From positions 35,592 to 99,591 of IMG/VR virus record IMGVR_UViG_3300023242_000003: a DNA stretch of 64,000 nucleotides. The stretch is one strand, 5' to 3'. A program made the position numbers and the translations under genes. Positions 36,472-44,253 of this stretch are shown here, piece after piece; within the stretch, counting starts at the first letter, position 1; every line of letters starts with the position of its first letter. Source of the DNA: a virus. Under the pieces are notes generated by a model that was not told where the DNA came from, searched no databases, and worked only from the letters and a program-made list of their open reading frames with translations.

Positions 36472-37578
36472 ACATCTATCGTTGAAGGATTAGCTCAATT
36501 AATTTATGACGGTAATGCACCTAGAACACTCCAAGGTAAAAAAATATACAGCCTAGATTTGGCTAGTATTGTTGCGGGTACAAAATATCGAGGACAATTT
36601 GAAGAAAGAATGAAAGCAATCTTAGAAGAATGTCAAGCTAACCCAGATGTTGTGTTATTTATTGATGAATTACACACAATTGTTGGTGCTGGAAACGCAT
36701 CTGGTTCTTTGGATGCGTCAAATATTTTTAAACCAGCATTAGCTAGAGGTGAAATTCAAATTATAGGTGCCACTACTTTAGATGAGTATAGAGAAAATAT
36801 CGAAAAAGATGGTGCGTTAACTAGACGTTTTCAACAAGTTCTTGTTGAAGAACCTACATTAGAGGAAACAAAAATTATTTTGATGAACATCAAAGAAAAA
36901 TATGAAAAACACCACAAGGTAAAATACACTGAAGAGGCTATTAATGAATGTGTAAAATTGGCTGATAGATATATCATGGATAGAAGTATGCCAGACAAAG
37001 CAATTGACGTGTTGGATGAAGCTGGTGCAACAACTAACATTAGTGTTGATAAACCAGAAATCATCAAAGAACTCGAAGAACAAAAACGTGTTATTAACGA
37101 TAAAAAAATAGATGTTGTTAAAAAGCAAAAATATGAGGAAGCGGCCAAACTCAGAGATGAAGAAAGAAAAGTAATTGAAAGTTTAGAACAAGCTGTTAGT
37201 GAGTGGCAATCTAAACTAGATAATAACATAACCGAAGTTGGTGTTGAGTTAATTTCTGAAGTTGTTTCTATGATGACTGGTATTCCTTTGACTAAAATTT
37301 CTACACAAGAAACTAAAAAGCTTATGGAGATGGATAAAAATCTTATGGGTAAAGTTATAGGTCAAGATGCTGCCGTTGCTAAGGTTGTTAAAGCAATTAA
37401 ACGTAATCGTATAGGTATAAAAGATAAAAACAAACCTGTTGGTTCTTTTATTTTCTTAGGACCAACTGGTGTTGGTAAGTGTATTTGTGGTGATACTCAG
37501 ATAGTTATAAGAAATAAAACTACTGGTTTAGTTGAGGAAATTGATATTAATGAATTAAAAAATAGAATAAAACATTAA
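36100..37578 (+). CDS. ClpC-type unfoldase middle piece with intein halves at both ends, 492 aa
   Basis: Residues 1-124 are the C-half of split intein 1, with CADNHIVF as block B and ending GILSHN. Thr125 then completes the D1 Walker A (GEPGVGK + T). D1 continues with [15 protein letters not shown] (Walker B) and [13 protein letters not shown]. The middle domain has a UVR-like motif, [15 protein letters not shown], typical of ClpC rather than ClpA/ClpB. D2 starts [15 protein letters not shown] and stops at its own Walker A GPTGVGK (residue 460), followed by a 32-residue intein N-half ([13 protein letters not shown]). Extein content is 336 aa. Confidence 0.88.
   Translation: MEELKKITKSFDMSDFSILTDSGFVKLEKLHETIPYQVYQLNLNDGKELKCADNHIVFYKDDMEEVFIKNLLVGDKICVNGDDSLSEVEVIGITNLGYEEIMYDFQLTEGSNRRYYTNGILSHNTSIVEGLAQLIYDGNAPRTLQGKKIYSLDLASIVAGTKYRGQFEERMKAILEECQANPDVVLFIDELHTIVGAGNASGSLDASNIFKPALARGEIQIIGATTLDEYRENIEKDGALTRRFQQVLVEEPTLEETKIILMNIKEKYEKHHKVKYTEEAINECVKLADRYIMDRSMPDKAIDVLDEAGATTNISVDKPEIIKELEEQKRVINDKKIDVVKKQKYEEAAKLRDEERKVIESLEQAVSEWQSKLDNNITEVGVELISEVVSMMTGIPLTKISTQETKKLMEMDKNLMGKVIGQDAAVAKVVKAIKRNRIGIKDKNKPVGSFIFLGPTGVGKCICGDTQIVIRNKTTGLVEEIDINELKNRIKH
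37480..37575 (+). mobile_element. Split intein 2, N-terminal fragment (32 residues)
   Basis: CICGDTQIV immediately after the D2 Walker A Lys; the frame ends at 37578. Closely related to the N-fragment of split intein 1 (CIC-D-T-V-RN pattern). Confidence 0.85.
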
Positions 37579-37607
37579 CCAAAGCCAGTTAGCCCTAACT
37601 TTTAAAA

Positions 37608-37643
37608 CTTCATGATATTCATTATAAAATAGATATCATGAAG
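37608..37643 (+). promoter_or_regulatory. 11-bp hairpin covering a start codon
   Basis: CTTCATGATAT (37608-37618) and ATATCATGAAG (37633-37643) form a perfect 11-bp stem with a 14-nt loop. The right arm contains the ATG at 37638, so translation of the small gene could be repressed by the fold. It could also terminate the upstream transcript, though no T-run follows. Confidence 0.5.
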
Positions 37644-37790
37644 ATAAAAACAAGTAAAGGTGTAATTTGTGGTTGTTGCGGACAAAAAGCTAAACTATAT
37701 AAAAGAGAATTAACTCCTAATATGTGTATATCATTATTATATATGTTAAAGTTTTATAGACGTTCAAAATATAGATATATAGGTATATAA
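37638..37790 (+). CDS. Small Cys-rich protein, 50 aa
   Basis: ATG at 37638, TAA at 37788. Begins MKIKTSKGVICGCCGQKAKLY, with a tight Cys cluster (C-G-C-C) and a further Cys near residue 31, and is very basic. Its stop codon overlaps the start of the attC-like repeat. It may be a small metal-binding protein; expression is uncertain. Confidence 0.4.
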   Translation: MKIKTSKGVICGCCGQKAKLYKRELTPNMCISLLYMLKFYRRSKYRYIGI

Positions 37791-37876
37791 CGCTTAGTAT
37801 AAGATACGTTGCGACTTGCAACACTAAAATTTAGAATTATGAACAGAATTAAGCAATGGATTTTATACCGTGTTAT
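37787..37876 (+). repeat. attC-like imperfect inverted repeat, copy 1
   Basis: Ends are ATAACGCTTAGTATAA and TTATACCGTGTTAT, which pair except for a small asymmetric bulge, as in integron attC arms. An internal GTTGC/GCAAC hairpin lies between the arms. Copy 2 at 38267 has the same end sequences. Confidence 0.45.
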
Positions 37877-37912
37877 ATTCTTTTTTAATATTAATAAACT
37901 AAAATTACAAAA

Positions 37913-38260
37913 ATGAGTGAAACAGTACATTACAAAGGGGTTGCTATTAAAATTGAGCAACCGAATGACAAAACATTATTAGATGTTGCTAAAGGTATTT
38001 TAAAGGAAAGAAACTATGATATACCAGACTATGATAACGCTATTGAGTGTTTAACGAAAGAGTTTTATGAAGAGTTCTTTTACCACCCTAAAACACAAAA
38101 TCTATACAAGATAACAAAAGAAGGTCACGATTTAGATGAGGAAATAATTAAGGCTGATTTAATGGATGACGGAACTATTGTTTATGAGTTGAGATATTAC
38201 AACGGTGGTGCTGGATTTGAGGAATGTATGGAAGAGGCTTTTGATAAGCTCGATTCTTAA
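37913..38260 (+). CDS. Hypothetical protein, 115 aa
   Basis: Acidic alpha/beta protein with DYDNAIECLTKEFYEEFFYH and a repetitive Asp/Glu C-terminal half (GGAGFEECMEEAFDKLDS). It is bracketed by the two attC-like repeats, like a gene cassette. No family was recognised. Confidence 0.6.
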   Translation: MSETVHYKGVAIKIEQPNDKTLLDVAKGILKERNYDIPDYDNAIECLTKEFYEEFFYHPKTQNLYKITKEGHDLDEEIIKADLMDDGTIVYELRYYNGGAGFEECMEEAFDKLDS

Positions 38261-38266
38261 TTGCAT

Positions 38267-38315
38267 ATAACGAATAGTATAAAAAATCGTTTTAATGTTT
38301 TTTATACAGTGTTAT
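38267..38315 (+). repeat. attC-like imperfect inverted repeat, copy 2
   Basis: ATAACGAATAGTATAAAAAA pairs with TTTTTTATACAGTGTTAT apart from a two-base asymmetric bulge. Shares TATAACG-n3-AGTATAA and the TATAC-n-GTGTTAT end with copy 1. It may equally act as a terminator for the preceding gene. Confidence 0.45.
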
Positions 38316-38354
38316 GTACTGTATAGGCGAATTAAAACACAAAAATTATTAAAA

Positions 38355-39236
38355 ATGAGCGAGGGTAAAAAAGAAAAAATAAACGTATTATCATTGTTTG
38401 ATGGTATGTCTTGTGGACAAATAGCATTGAATAGAATAGGAATTGAATATGAGAATTACTTTGCATCTGAAATTGATAAGAAAGGAATTTTTATCACACA
38501 AAAAAACTTCCCGAATACAAAGCAATTAGGAAGTATAACCGAATTAAAAGGAAGTAGTTTACCTAAAATAGATTTACTATTTGGTGGAAGTCCTTGTCAA
38601 AGCTTTAGTTCTTTCGGAAATGGTAAAGGATTTGACGGTAAAAGTGGATTGTTTTGGGATTTCGTAAGAGTTTTAAAAGATGTAAAACCAACATACTTTT
38701 TATTAGAAAATGTTGTAATGAAAAAAGAATGGCAAGATATTATTACAGAAGCGTTAGGAGTTAAGCCAATACGAATAAATTCAAACCTTTTTTCTGCACA
38801 GAATAGACCGAGAACTTATTGGACTAACATCCATATACCTAAATTACCAAAAGAAAACAAGACAACAGTTTACGATATTTTAGAAACACCAAACTTTCAT
38901 AACAGTTACCCTAAATGGTTGCTTGGTAAATTTGGTAATAAAACAAGATTAGAACAGTTGTGGTACGCTGATGGAAAAGCAAGTTGTTTAACTTCAAATA
39001 TGCACAAAGGACAAAAATCAACTTTTACAAAAGACAGAAAAGAAAACATACATAGACTTACAGTATTTGAGTGTGAGAGACTCCAAACTGTTCCGTATGG
39101 TTATACAGAAGGTGTTTCAAATACTGATAGATATAAAATGCTCGGAAACGGATGGACAGTAGATGTAATTGCTCATATTTTTTCTTCTTTAAAAGGGGAG
39201 GAAATTTTTAATAATTTTTCTAACGAAAATGTTTAA
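38355..39236 (+). CDS. DNA (cytosine-5) methyltransferase, 293 aa
   Basis: SAM-dependent m5C methyltransferase. The motif order is complete: I NVLSLFDGMSCGQIALNRIG, IV GGSPCQSFSSFG with the catalytic Cys, VI LLENV, VIII NSNLFSAQNRPRTYW, then a target-recognition region and IX/X ERLQTVPYGYTEG with YKMLGNGWTVDVIAHI. The start chosen is MSEGKKEKINVL at 38355; an earlier in-frame ATG at 38295 lies inside the repeat hairpin. No cognate restriction enzyme is adjacent, so it is probably an orphan protective methyltransferase. It is cargo inside the split Clp locus. Confidence 0.9.
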   Translation: MSEGKKEKINVLSLFDGMSCGQIALNRIGIEYENYFASEIDKKGIFITQKNFPNTKQLGSITELKGSSLPKIDLLFGGSPCQSFSSFGNGKGFDGKSGLFWDFVRVLKDVKPTYFLLENVVMKKEWQDIITEALGVKPIRINSNLFSAQNRPRTYWTNIHIPKLPKENKTTVYDILETPNFHNSYPKWLLGKFGNKTRLEQLWYADGKASCLTSNMHKGQKSTFTKDRKENIHRLTVFECERLQTVPYGYTEGVSNTDRYKMLGNGWTVDVIAHIFSSLKGEEIFNNFSNENV

Positions 39237-39570
39237 TCGAAGCACGAATGTAGCACTTGCAGGTAACGAATTGTATTTTGCAACATATAAAAATGGGCTT
39301 AAAGATGAAACGGGTAAAAATAATGAATATCGTTTAGAACTAATTAATGGTGTTATATTACCCGATTTATTTTTAAAAAATAAGAAAAAAATAATTGAAT
39401 TTGATGGAACATATTACAATAGAAACACACCAGAAAATTCGTTAAGGGAAGATAGACGAGATAAAATGATATTAGAATCTGGATACGAAGTATTACATAT
39501 TAGTGAATCAGATTATAAAAAAAACAAACAAGATATAATAAACAAATGTCTTGGATTTTTAAAAAAATAA
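39229..39570 (+). CDS. Vsr-like free-standing homing endonuclease, 113 aa
   Basis: Compact nuclease with INGVILPDLFLKNKKKIIEF followed by DGTYYN, giving the PD-x(n)-E-F-D-G core, then REDRRDKMILESGYEVLHI and a terminal DIINKCLGFLKK. This matches the Vsr/EDxHD-related homing endonucleases reported between halves of split inteins (fractured-gene arrangement). It overlaps the methyltransferase stop by 8 nt and lies 31 nt before the C-piece of the Clp gene. It presumably cuts intein-free clp genes at the D2 Walker A site. Confidence 0.75.
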   Translation: MFNRSTNVALAGNELYFATYKNGLKDETGKNNEYRLELINGVILPDLFLKNKKKIIEFDGTYYNRNTPENSLREDRRDKMILESGYEVLHISESDYKKNKQDIINKCLGFLKK

Positions 39571-39601
39571 TAGTAACTTTGTAAATAAATTAATAAATAA
39601 T

Positions 39602-40036
39602 ATGGATAGAATAGAAGAAATTGAAAAAAGACTTGGTGATAATGTTTTATTATTTAATAAACATGAATTTGAATCACTTAAAAAAATAACAAAAACTACA
39701 AAAGTAAGTGATTATGAAGTATTAACCGATGATGGTTTTGTTGATATAGAAGCGTTACATGAAACAATTCCATATGAAGTATATAAACTTAAGTTAAGTG
39801 ATGGTAAAGAGATTAGATGTGCCGATAACCATATTGTATTTAATGAAGAAATGAAAGAAGTTTTCGTTAAAAATCTATCTATCGGTGATAAGGTAAAAGT
39901 TGACGTTAATTGTGTGTCATCCGAATCTGAAGTAGTTGAATTAACTAATTTAGGTTATGAAGAAATAATGTATGACCTTGAATTAAAAGAAGGTTCAAAT
40001 AGAAGATATTACACCAATGGTATTTTATCACATAAT
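39602..40036 (+). mobile_element. Split intein 2, C-terminal fragment (145 residues)
   Basis: Includes a ~20-residue N-terminal extension not found in the first C-fragment, then the same core: [27 protein letters not shown], and [14 protein letters not shown] before Thr+1. Confidence 0.85.
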
Positions 40037-40834
40037 ACACTTTTGGCTAAATTGTTGGCAGAACAAGTATTTGGTGATGCTGATGCTTTGGTAAGAATGG
40101 ATATGTCTGAATATATGGAAAAACATTCGGTTTCTAGACTTGTAGGTCCACCACCAGGATATGTAGGTTATGACCAAGGTGGTCAATTGACCGAAAAAGT
40201 TCGTAGAAAACCACATTGCGTTATTTTATTTGATGAGATTGAAAAAGCACACGAAGATGTGTTCAACATGTTGTTACAATTATTGGATGAAGGTATGCTT
40301 ACTGATGGTTTAGGTCGTAAAGTTAATTTCAAAAACGCACTTATCATCTTGACATCGAACATTGGTGTTAGAGAAGTTAATTCTTTTGGTAAAACAATGG
40401 GGTTTGAAACACCAGAAAATAGTGTAAACGAGGAAAACAAAGCACGTGCTATTATCGAAAAAGCTCTTAAGAAAAAATTCAAACCAGAATTTCTTAATCG
40501 TATTGATGAAGCGATTATCTTTAATAGTTTATCCGAAAAAGACATTCACGAAATTATATACTTAGAAATTGCTAATCTCGAAAAAAGAATTAGTGAGATG
40601 AATTACAAAATAGACATCAAAAAAGATGCTATTGAATTTATAGCTAAAAATGGTTATGATGAAGCTTACGGTGCTAGACCTTTGGCCAGAGCAATTCAAC
40701 ACTACGTTGAGGATGCTGTAGCTGATGAGATACTAAATGGTAATGTGAAAGAAGGTGAGACAATTGAAATTACACTTGACAAAGAAAAACAAGAACTGAT
40801 TTTAAAGGCTAAAAAAACCAAAAAAACTAAATAA
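39602..40834 (+). CDS. ClpC-type unfoldase C-terminal piece with C-half of split intein 2, 410 aa
   Basis: Residues 1-145 are the intein C-half (CADNHIVF block B, ending GILSHN). Thr146 completes the D2 Walker A (GPTGVGK + T). D2 follows with LVGPPPGYVGYDQGG, the Walker B CVILFDEIEKAHEDV, sensor 1 ALIILTSNIG and sensor 2 YGARPLARAIQ. An MGF tripeptide after sensor 1 corresponds to the ClpP-docking loop of ClpC (VGF in Bacillus), so docking to host ClpP is plausible. After both splices the protein would be 835 residues (234 + 336 + 265), a normal ClpC length. Confidence 0.88.
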   Translation: MDRIEEIEKRLGDNVLLFNKHEFESLKKITKTTKVSDYEVLTDDGFVDIEALHETIPYEVYKLKLSDGKEIRCADNHIVFNEEMKEVFVKNLSIGDKVKVDVNCVSSESEVVELTNLGYEEIMYDLELKEGSNRRYYTNGILSHNTLLAKLLAEQVFGDADALVRMDMSEYMEKHSVSRLVGPPPGYVGYDQGGQLTEKVRRKPHCVILFDEIEKAHEDVFNMLLQLLDEGMLTDGLGRKVNFKNALIILTSNIGVREVNSFGKTMGFETPENSVNEENKARAIIEKALKKKFKPEFLNRIDEAIIFNSLSEKDIHEIIYLEIANLEKRISEMNYKIDIKKDAIEFIAKNGYDEAYGARPLARAIQHYVEDAVADEILNGNVKEGETIEITLDKEKQELILKAKKTKKTK

Positions 40835-40838
40835 TAAA

Positions 40839-40868
40839 TAAACCCACAATTTTTTGTGGGTTTTTTTA
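40839..40868 (+). terminator. Intrinsic terminator after the Clp locus
   Basis: AACCCACAA / TTGTGGGTT hairpin followed by a T-run, just beyond the stop at 40834. Confidence 0.85.
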
Positions 40869-40879
40869 TATTTATCAAT

Positions 40880-41749
40880 ATGAATATAATTGAAAAAGCT
40901 TTAGAAGACAAATATGGTGAGTACCTTGTAGGTTTAGATATCTATGAGACAGCTACTAGTTTAATCCTATCTAGAATCGTTTTAAATAAAGAATCTAGGG
41001 AATCTGGTATTGGTACGAAAATAATGACCGACCTAATCAATTATGCTGATAAAAACAAACAAATAATTGTGTTGACTCCATCATCTGATTTTGGTGGTAA
41101 CAAAAATAGATTAATCCAATTTTATAAAAAATTCGGTTTTAAGAAAAATGCTGGCCAATATAAACATTTTGGTTTTAAAGATGATATGATTAGATACCCA
41201 AAAGGAATTAATGAAGGTAAATCATTAATTAAAACACTTCTTAGAGAAGCATTAGATAAAACTATCACATGTGTTTGTGGTTGGCATTGGAAAGAATCAG
41301 AATCAGACAAAAGTGATTTATATGTTTGCCATAAATGTGGTCATGATAATACACCTAAAAAAACTTTGAACGAATCAATTATGCGAAACCATAAAATTGA
41401 CGCTAGAAAAGTAGCAGATTTTGTTAATTTTGCAAAAGCTTATTTGAAAATTGATGATGATATTAAAGTTGCTTTAGCATTTGAAAGAACTCCAGACTTA
41501 ACAACAACAGCTTATTACAATTATAGTGGTGATGGTTTAATTAAAATATATGCCAAAGATAGAGCTATAATAGACATATGTCGTTCAATAGCACATGAAT
41601 TGGTACATCATTTACAATTTTTAGAAGAAAGGTTATTAAACGCATTAGAAGATGGCGCAGATGGTAGCCCAATTGAAAATGAAGCAAACGCTATTGCTGG
41701 GATTATAATAAGGAAATGGGGTAAACTCCATCCAGAATTTTATATTTAA
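40880..41749 (+). CDS. GNAT acetyltransferase - zinc ribbon - zincin protease fusion, 289 aa
   Basis: Three modules. Residues ~1-110 are a GNAT fold (SRESGIGTKIMTDLINYADK, then FYKKFGFKKN). A tag-like KSLIKTLLREALDK follows near residue 115-130. A Cys4 ribbon comes next (CVCGWHWKES, CHKCGHD). The C-terminal half is a metallopeptidase with IAHELVHHLQFLEE (HExxH) and a downstream ENEANA Glu. The LLRE segment between modules looks like a prohead-protease cleavage site, so the protein may be packaged and separated into two enzymes. The start at 40880 was chosen because the upstream ATG lies in the terminator. Confidence 0.75.
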   Translation: MNIIEKALEDKYGEYLVGLDIYETATSLILSRIVLNKESRESGIGTKIMTDLINYADKNKQIIVLTPSSDFGGNKNRLIQFYKKFGFKKNAGQYKHFGFKDDMIRYPKGINEGKSLIKTLLREALDKTITCVCGWHWKESESDKSDLYVCHKCGHDNTPKKTLNESIMRNHKIDARKVADFVNFAKAYLKIDDDIKVALAFERTPDLTTTAYYNYSGDGLIKIYAKDRAIIDICRSIAHELVHHLQFLEERLLNALEDGADGSPIENEANAIAGIIIRKWGKLHPEFYI

Positions 41750-41753
41750 GAAT

Positions 41754-42038
41754 ATGCCATATAAAGTAAAAGGGAAATGTGTCTACAAAAAAGAAGACAA
41801 CTCAAAAGTAGGTTGCACCAAAGGTGGTAAATCAGATAAACTATCAATCAAAGACATTGCCGATAAATTCAAAGTATCGGTAGATAAAATCGAATCACAA
41901 ATAAAAAAAGGAATTGGTGTTGAAGTTGAACACACGAACGATAAAATAAAAACAAAATATTGTGTTGATAATAAAATTAAATTAAAAATAATAAAGTATG
42001 ATGAAGATATTATTGATAAATTAAATAATTTATTTTAG
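41754..42038 (+). CDS. DUF5661-like virion-associated protein, 94 aa
   Basis: The N-terminus MPYKVKGKCVYKKEDNSK then VGCTKG is a short Cys motif recurring at the start of many phage virion proteins. The rest, IKDIADKFKVSVDKIESQIK then GVEVEHTNDK, matches the helix-rich module with the K-G-x-x-V-E-x-E-H-T signature. It follows the GNAT/zincin gene by 4 nt. Function unknown. Confidence 0.65.
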   Translation: MPYKVKGKCVYKKEDNSKVGCTKGGKSDKLSIKDIADKFKVSVDKIESQIKKGIGVEVEHTNDKIKTKYCVDNKIKLKIIKYDEDIIDKLNNLF

Positions 42039-42446
42039 GCCAATATATTCATGTGAAAAACAAAGTCTTTTATTATCATAAAAATGGTTTTTGTAATTAT
42101 CCCCATTTTTAATATCTGACCTAATTTTCATGTTTTTACTAGTTGGTTTCCATAAATTAGAGTTATTCCTATAAAATCCAAGTCTTGGGTGTGATGTTTT
42201 ACTGAAAAATCGATGTCCCTCATCAACATGAATTTGAGCTATAGCGTTTGAAAACGCAGAACCGATTCCCACGCCTTGTACATCTGGTAAAATTACCGTC
42301 CTGTGACCACGCCACGCATTTTTAATTGTCCCACTCGGCATCGTGATAGTGGCACCAAACGCTACAACGTTTCCATCCCATACGCCAACATAACACCTAG
42401 AAGCTTTATTTACATTCCCATCTAAATAGTGATGGTCTTTAAACAT
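42030..42446 (-). CDS. GNAT-type acetyltransferase module (second half of a frameshifted gene), 138 aa
   Basis: Contains FKDHHYLDGNVNKASRCYVG, WRGHRTVILPDVQGVGIGSA and TSHPRLGFYR, diagnostic of the GNAT half of a known ATPase-GNAT two-domain protein. In that family the order is ABC-type ATPase then GNAT in one chain; here the ATPase lies just upstream in a different frame. Reading across the 9-A tract at 42501-42509 with a -1 shift gives a continuous join (GFFARPEIKIDIYRTKYDSW). Either a programmed frameshift, a real mutation or a homopolymer error separates them. Confidence 0.75.
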   Translation of the reverse strand: MFKDHHYLDGNVNKASRCYVGVWDGNVVAFGATITMPSGTIKNAWRGHRTVILPDVQGVGIGSAFSNAIAQIHVDEGHRFFSKTSHPRLGFYRNNSNLWKPTSKNMKIRSDIKNGDNYKNHFYDNKRLCFSHEYIGLK

Positions 42447-43111
42447 TCCCCAACTATCATATTTTGTGCGATATATGTCAATTTTGATTTCTGGGCGGGC
42501 AAAAAAAAACCGTCCATCAGCTCACCTGTGTCCGTATCTAAAACCCAATCTGGTTCTAGCCACTCTAAAATGTCTCTATGACAAGTTGAGAGCACTATGT
42601 TTTCTAAGTTATTATTCTTTACGAATCTAGCTAGTGACATACTAGCAGCTTTAGCAACGTTTCTATCAACAACACTAGTAAACTCATCGATTACAGCACC
42701 GTTTTTTAATTTCCTAGCTAAATCGGCTCTGAATTTTTCACCGTTGGATAATACATGATATGGTTTATACCATGAAGGTACTGAATTAAGACCAACACTA
42801 CCTAATTTATTGATTGCGTCATCTGGGGTTTCAAAATGCGATACAATAGATTTAACGGGTTCCCACGTAGGTGATTCCTCAACACCAAAGTTTTTTAATA
42901 ACGTTGACTTTCCAGAACCACTGGAGCCAACAATTACACCTATTTTAAATTTAGTAGGGAGTTTACTTGGAATTTTCCAAGGGTGGAATTTAGATATTCC
43001 ATCAAAAGCACAATCAAATGCTTTTTCGCTGGCTGCGATGAAATCATCTCGGTCAACACTAGATACCAATGGCTCAATATCTTTTTTTAGTTTTTCAATA
43101 ACTTTTTCCAT
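42422..43111 (-). CDS. ABC-type ATPase module (first half of a frameshifted gene), 229 aa
   Basis: Walker A is GVIVGSSGSGKST. The signature-like helix is VLSNGEKFRADLARKL, Walker B VIDEFTSVVDR and an H-loop like STCHRDILEWL. No transmembrane partner is present, consistent with the soluble ATPase-GNAT family of mobile elements and phages. In this frame the last ~35 residues after DGFF look unrelated to the family, marking the shift point. Minus strand, start at 43111. Confidence 0.75.
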   Translation of the reverse strand: MEKVIEKLKKDIEPLVSSVDRDDFIAASEKAFDCAFDGISKFHPWKIPSKLPTKFKIGVIVGSSGSGKSTLLKNFGVEESPTWEPVKSIVSHFETPDDAINKLGSVGLNSVPSWYKPYHVLSNGEKFRADLARKLKNGAVIDEFTSVVDRNVAKAASMSLARFVKNNNLENIVLSTCHRDILEWLEPDWVLDTDTGELMDGFFLPAQKSKLTYIAQNMIVGECLKTITI

Positions 43112-43214
43112 AAAACTTTTTTTAATAAATATTAAAAAAAATGGTAAAATTATAAAAATAAAAAGTTAGGGCACTAAAAAAATGTCCTAACTTTTAATAT
43201 TTTGTTTGGTAAAA

Positions 43215-43433
43215 TTATTTTTTACCTTCGGTAAGTCTATTAACTTTATCGGTTAAAGCAGCAATCTTGTTTTCTAAAATAGCAGACTTTTGTGCTTGTC
43301 TTGTAGATTGTTCGTTAATCCACTCTTGTTTTTTAACAGCAACTGCCTCATTTACAATGTTATCGATTAAATCAACAAGGTGATTTTCTTTAATTTTTAC
43401 TGTTTTTTTTGCAACTGAATTTTCTTTTGACAT
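43215..43433 (-). CDS. Small coiled-coil protein, 72 aa
   Basis: Basic helix followed by a leucine-heptad tail (AILENKIAALTDKVNRLTEG). The VKIKENHLVDLIDNIVNEAV segment resembles the short recognition helices found at the ends of several phage virion proteins. Function unknown. Confidence 0.6.
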   Translation of the reverse strand: MSKENSVAKKTVKIKENHLVDLIDNIVNEAVAVKKQEWINEQSTRQAQKSAILENKIAALTDKVNRLTEGKK

Positions 43434-43501
43434 ATGTTCTAAGGTTTAATTAAATCTTATTTAGTAATAAATATGCTAATTTTAATAAAAGTCATAAAAA
43501 A

Positions 43502-43657
43502 CTACCTAACAAATTCCTCTACCTTAAAAATTAATAGTAAATCTGTGGTTGTGATATTTTTTAAGGTAGCAAAAAATTTTGCTGCATTTAATGTATCGTA
43601 AGCCGATGTTGTGTTTATAACTTCACCATATTTTGTTAATAACGCAAATTTTTTCAT
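43502..43657 (-). CDS. Small hypothetical protein, 51 aa
   Basis: ATG at 43657, TAG at 43502. MKKFALLTKYGEVINTTSAYDT is followed by a hydrophobic strand (LLLIFKVEEF). A minus-strand TATTTATA lies ~15 nt upstream, supporting expression as a late gene. No family was recognised. Confidence 0.5.
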   Translation of the reverse strand: MKKFALLTKYGEVINTTSAYDTLNAAKFFATLKNITTTDLLLIFKVEEFVR

Positions 43658-43712
43658 AGTATTATATTTTTATATAAATATAATGAAAAAAATATAAAAG
43701 TAAATTAACTAT

Positions 43713-44225
43713 TTAACAAAGCTTGTCAGCACATGATGAACTGGCCCATGCGTCTGGTTTTACTTTAAATTCATAACCCATCCCTAAAATATAACCAACA
43801 GCTTGTTGAAGAGCTTTGTTAGATTCGTGTTTAGGGTCTGGGTTTATATCAGCATGAATTTCCATTTTTATGTCATATAAATCTAATAAAGGGGCTATTT
43901 CATAAGCTACTTCAACCGATTTACTAACTTCATAAACCATTCTCTCGTTAACCAACTCTTTACTGTTAGCTTGTTTAAATTCATGGTAATAAGTTGCAGC
44001 GATAATCATACCACCACGACCAACAACCACCCCACCACCTAAATCTTCGGTTGTGGTAACAAGTATCACCGTAGCAAATTTATATGTAAATTTACCAGCT
44101 TTTTGAGAATCAGTACCAACCGATACTTTAAGCATACGACCTTTTTCTAACTCTGCTTCAAACAATCCCTCTAAGTAATCTAAGATTGGTTCACCAATCA
44201 ACTTTTCATTTCTTTTCCATATCAT
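43713..44225 (-). CDS. YkuK/DUF458-like RNase H-fold protein, 170 aa
   Basis: The central VSVGTDSQKAGKFTYKFATV is the DUF458 (YkuK) signature, with an RNase H-like first strand and its Asp. Later MEIHADINPDPKHES and GYILGMGYEFKVKPDAWAS give the remaining acidic positions. The family is predicted to be a nuclease acting on nucleic acids; activity is unproven. Length fits the family. Confidence 0.75.
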   Translation of the reverse strand: MIWKRNEKLIGEPILDYLEGLFEAELEKGRMLKVSVGTDSQKAGKFTYKFATVILVTTTEDLGGGVVVGRGGMIIAATYYHEFKQANSKELVNERMVYEVSKSVEVAYEIAPLLDLYDIKMEIHADINPDPKHESNKALQQAVGYILGMGYEFKVKPDAWASSSCADKLC

Positions 44226-44253
44226 AACACTAATTTTTGTTTTTACTTTATAA

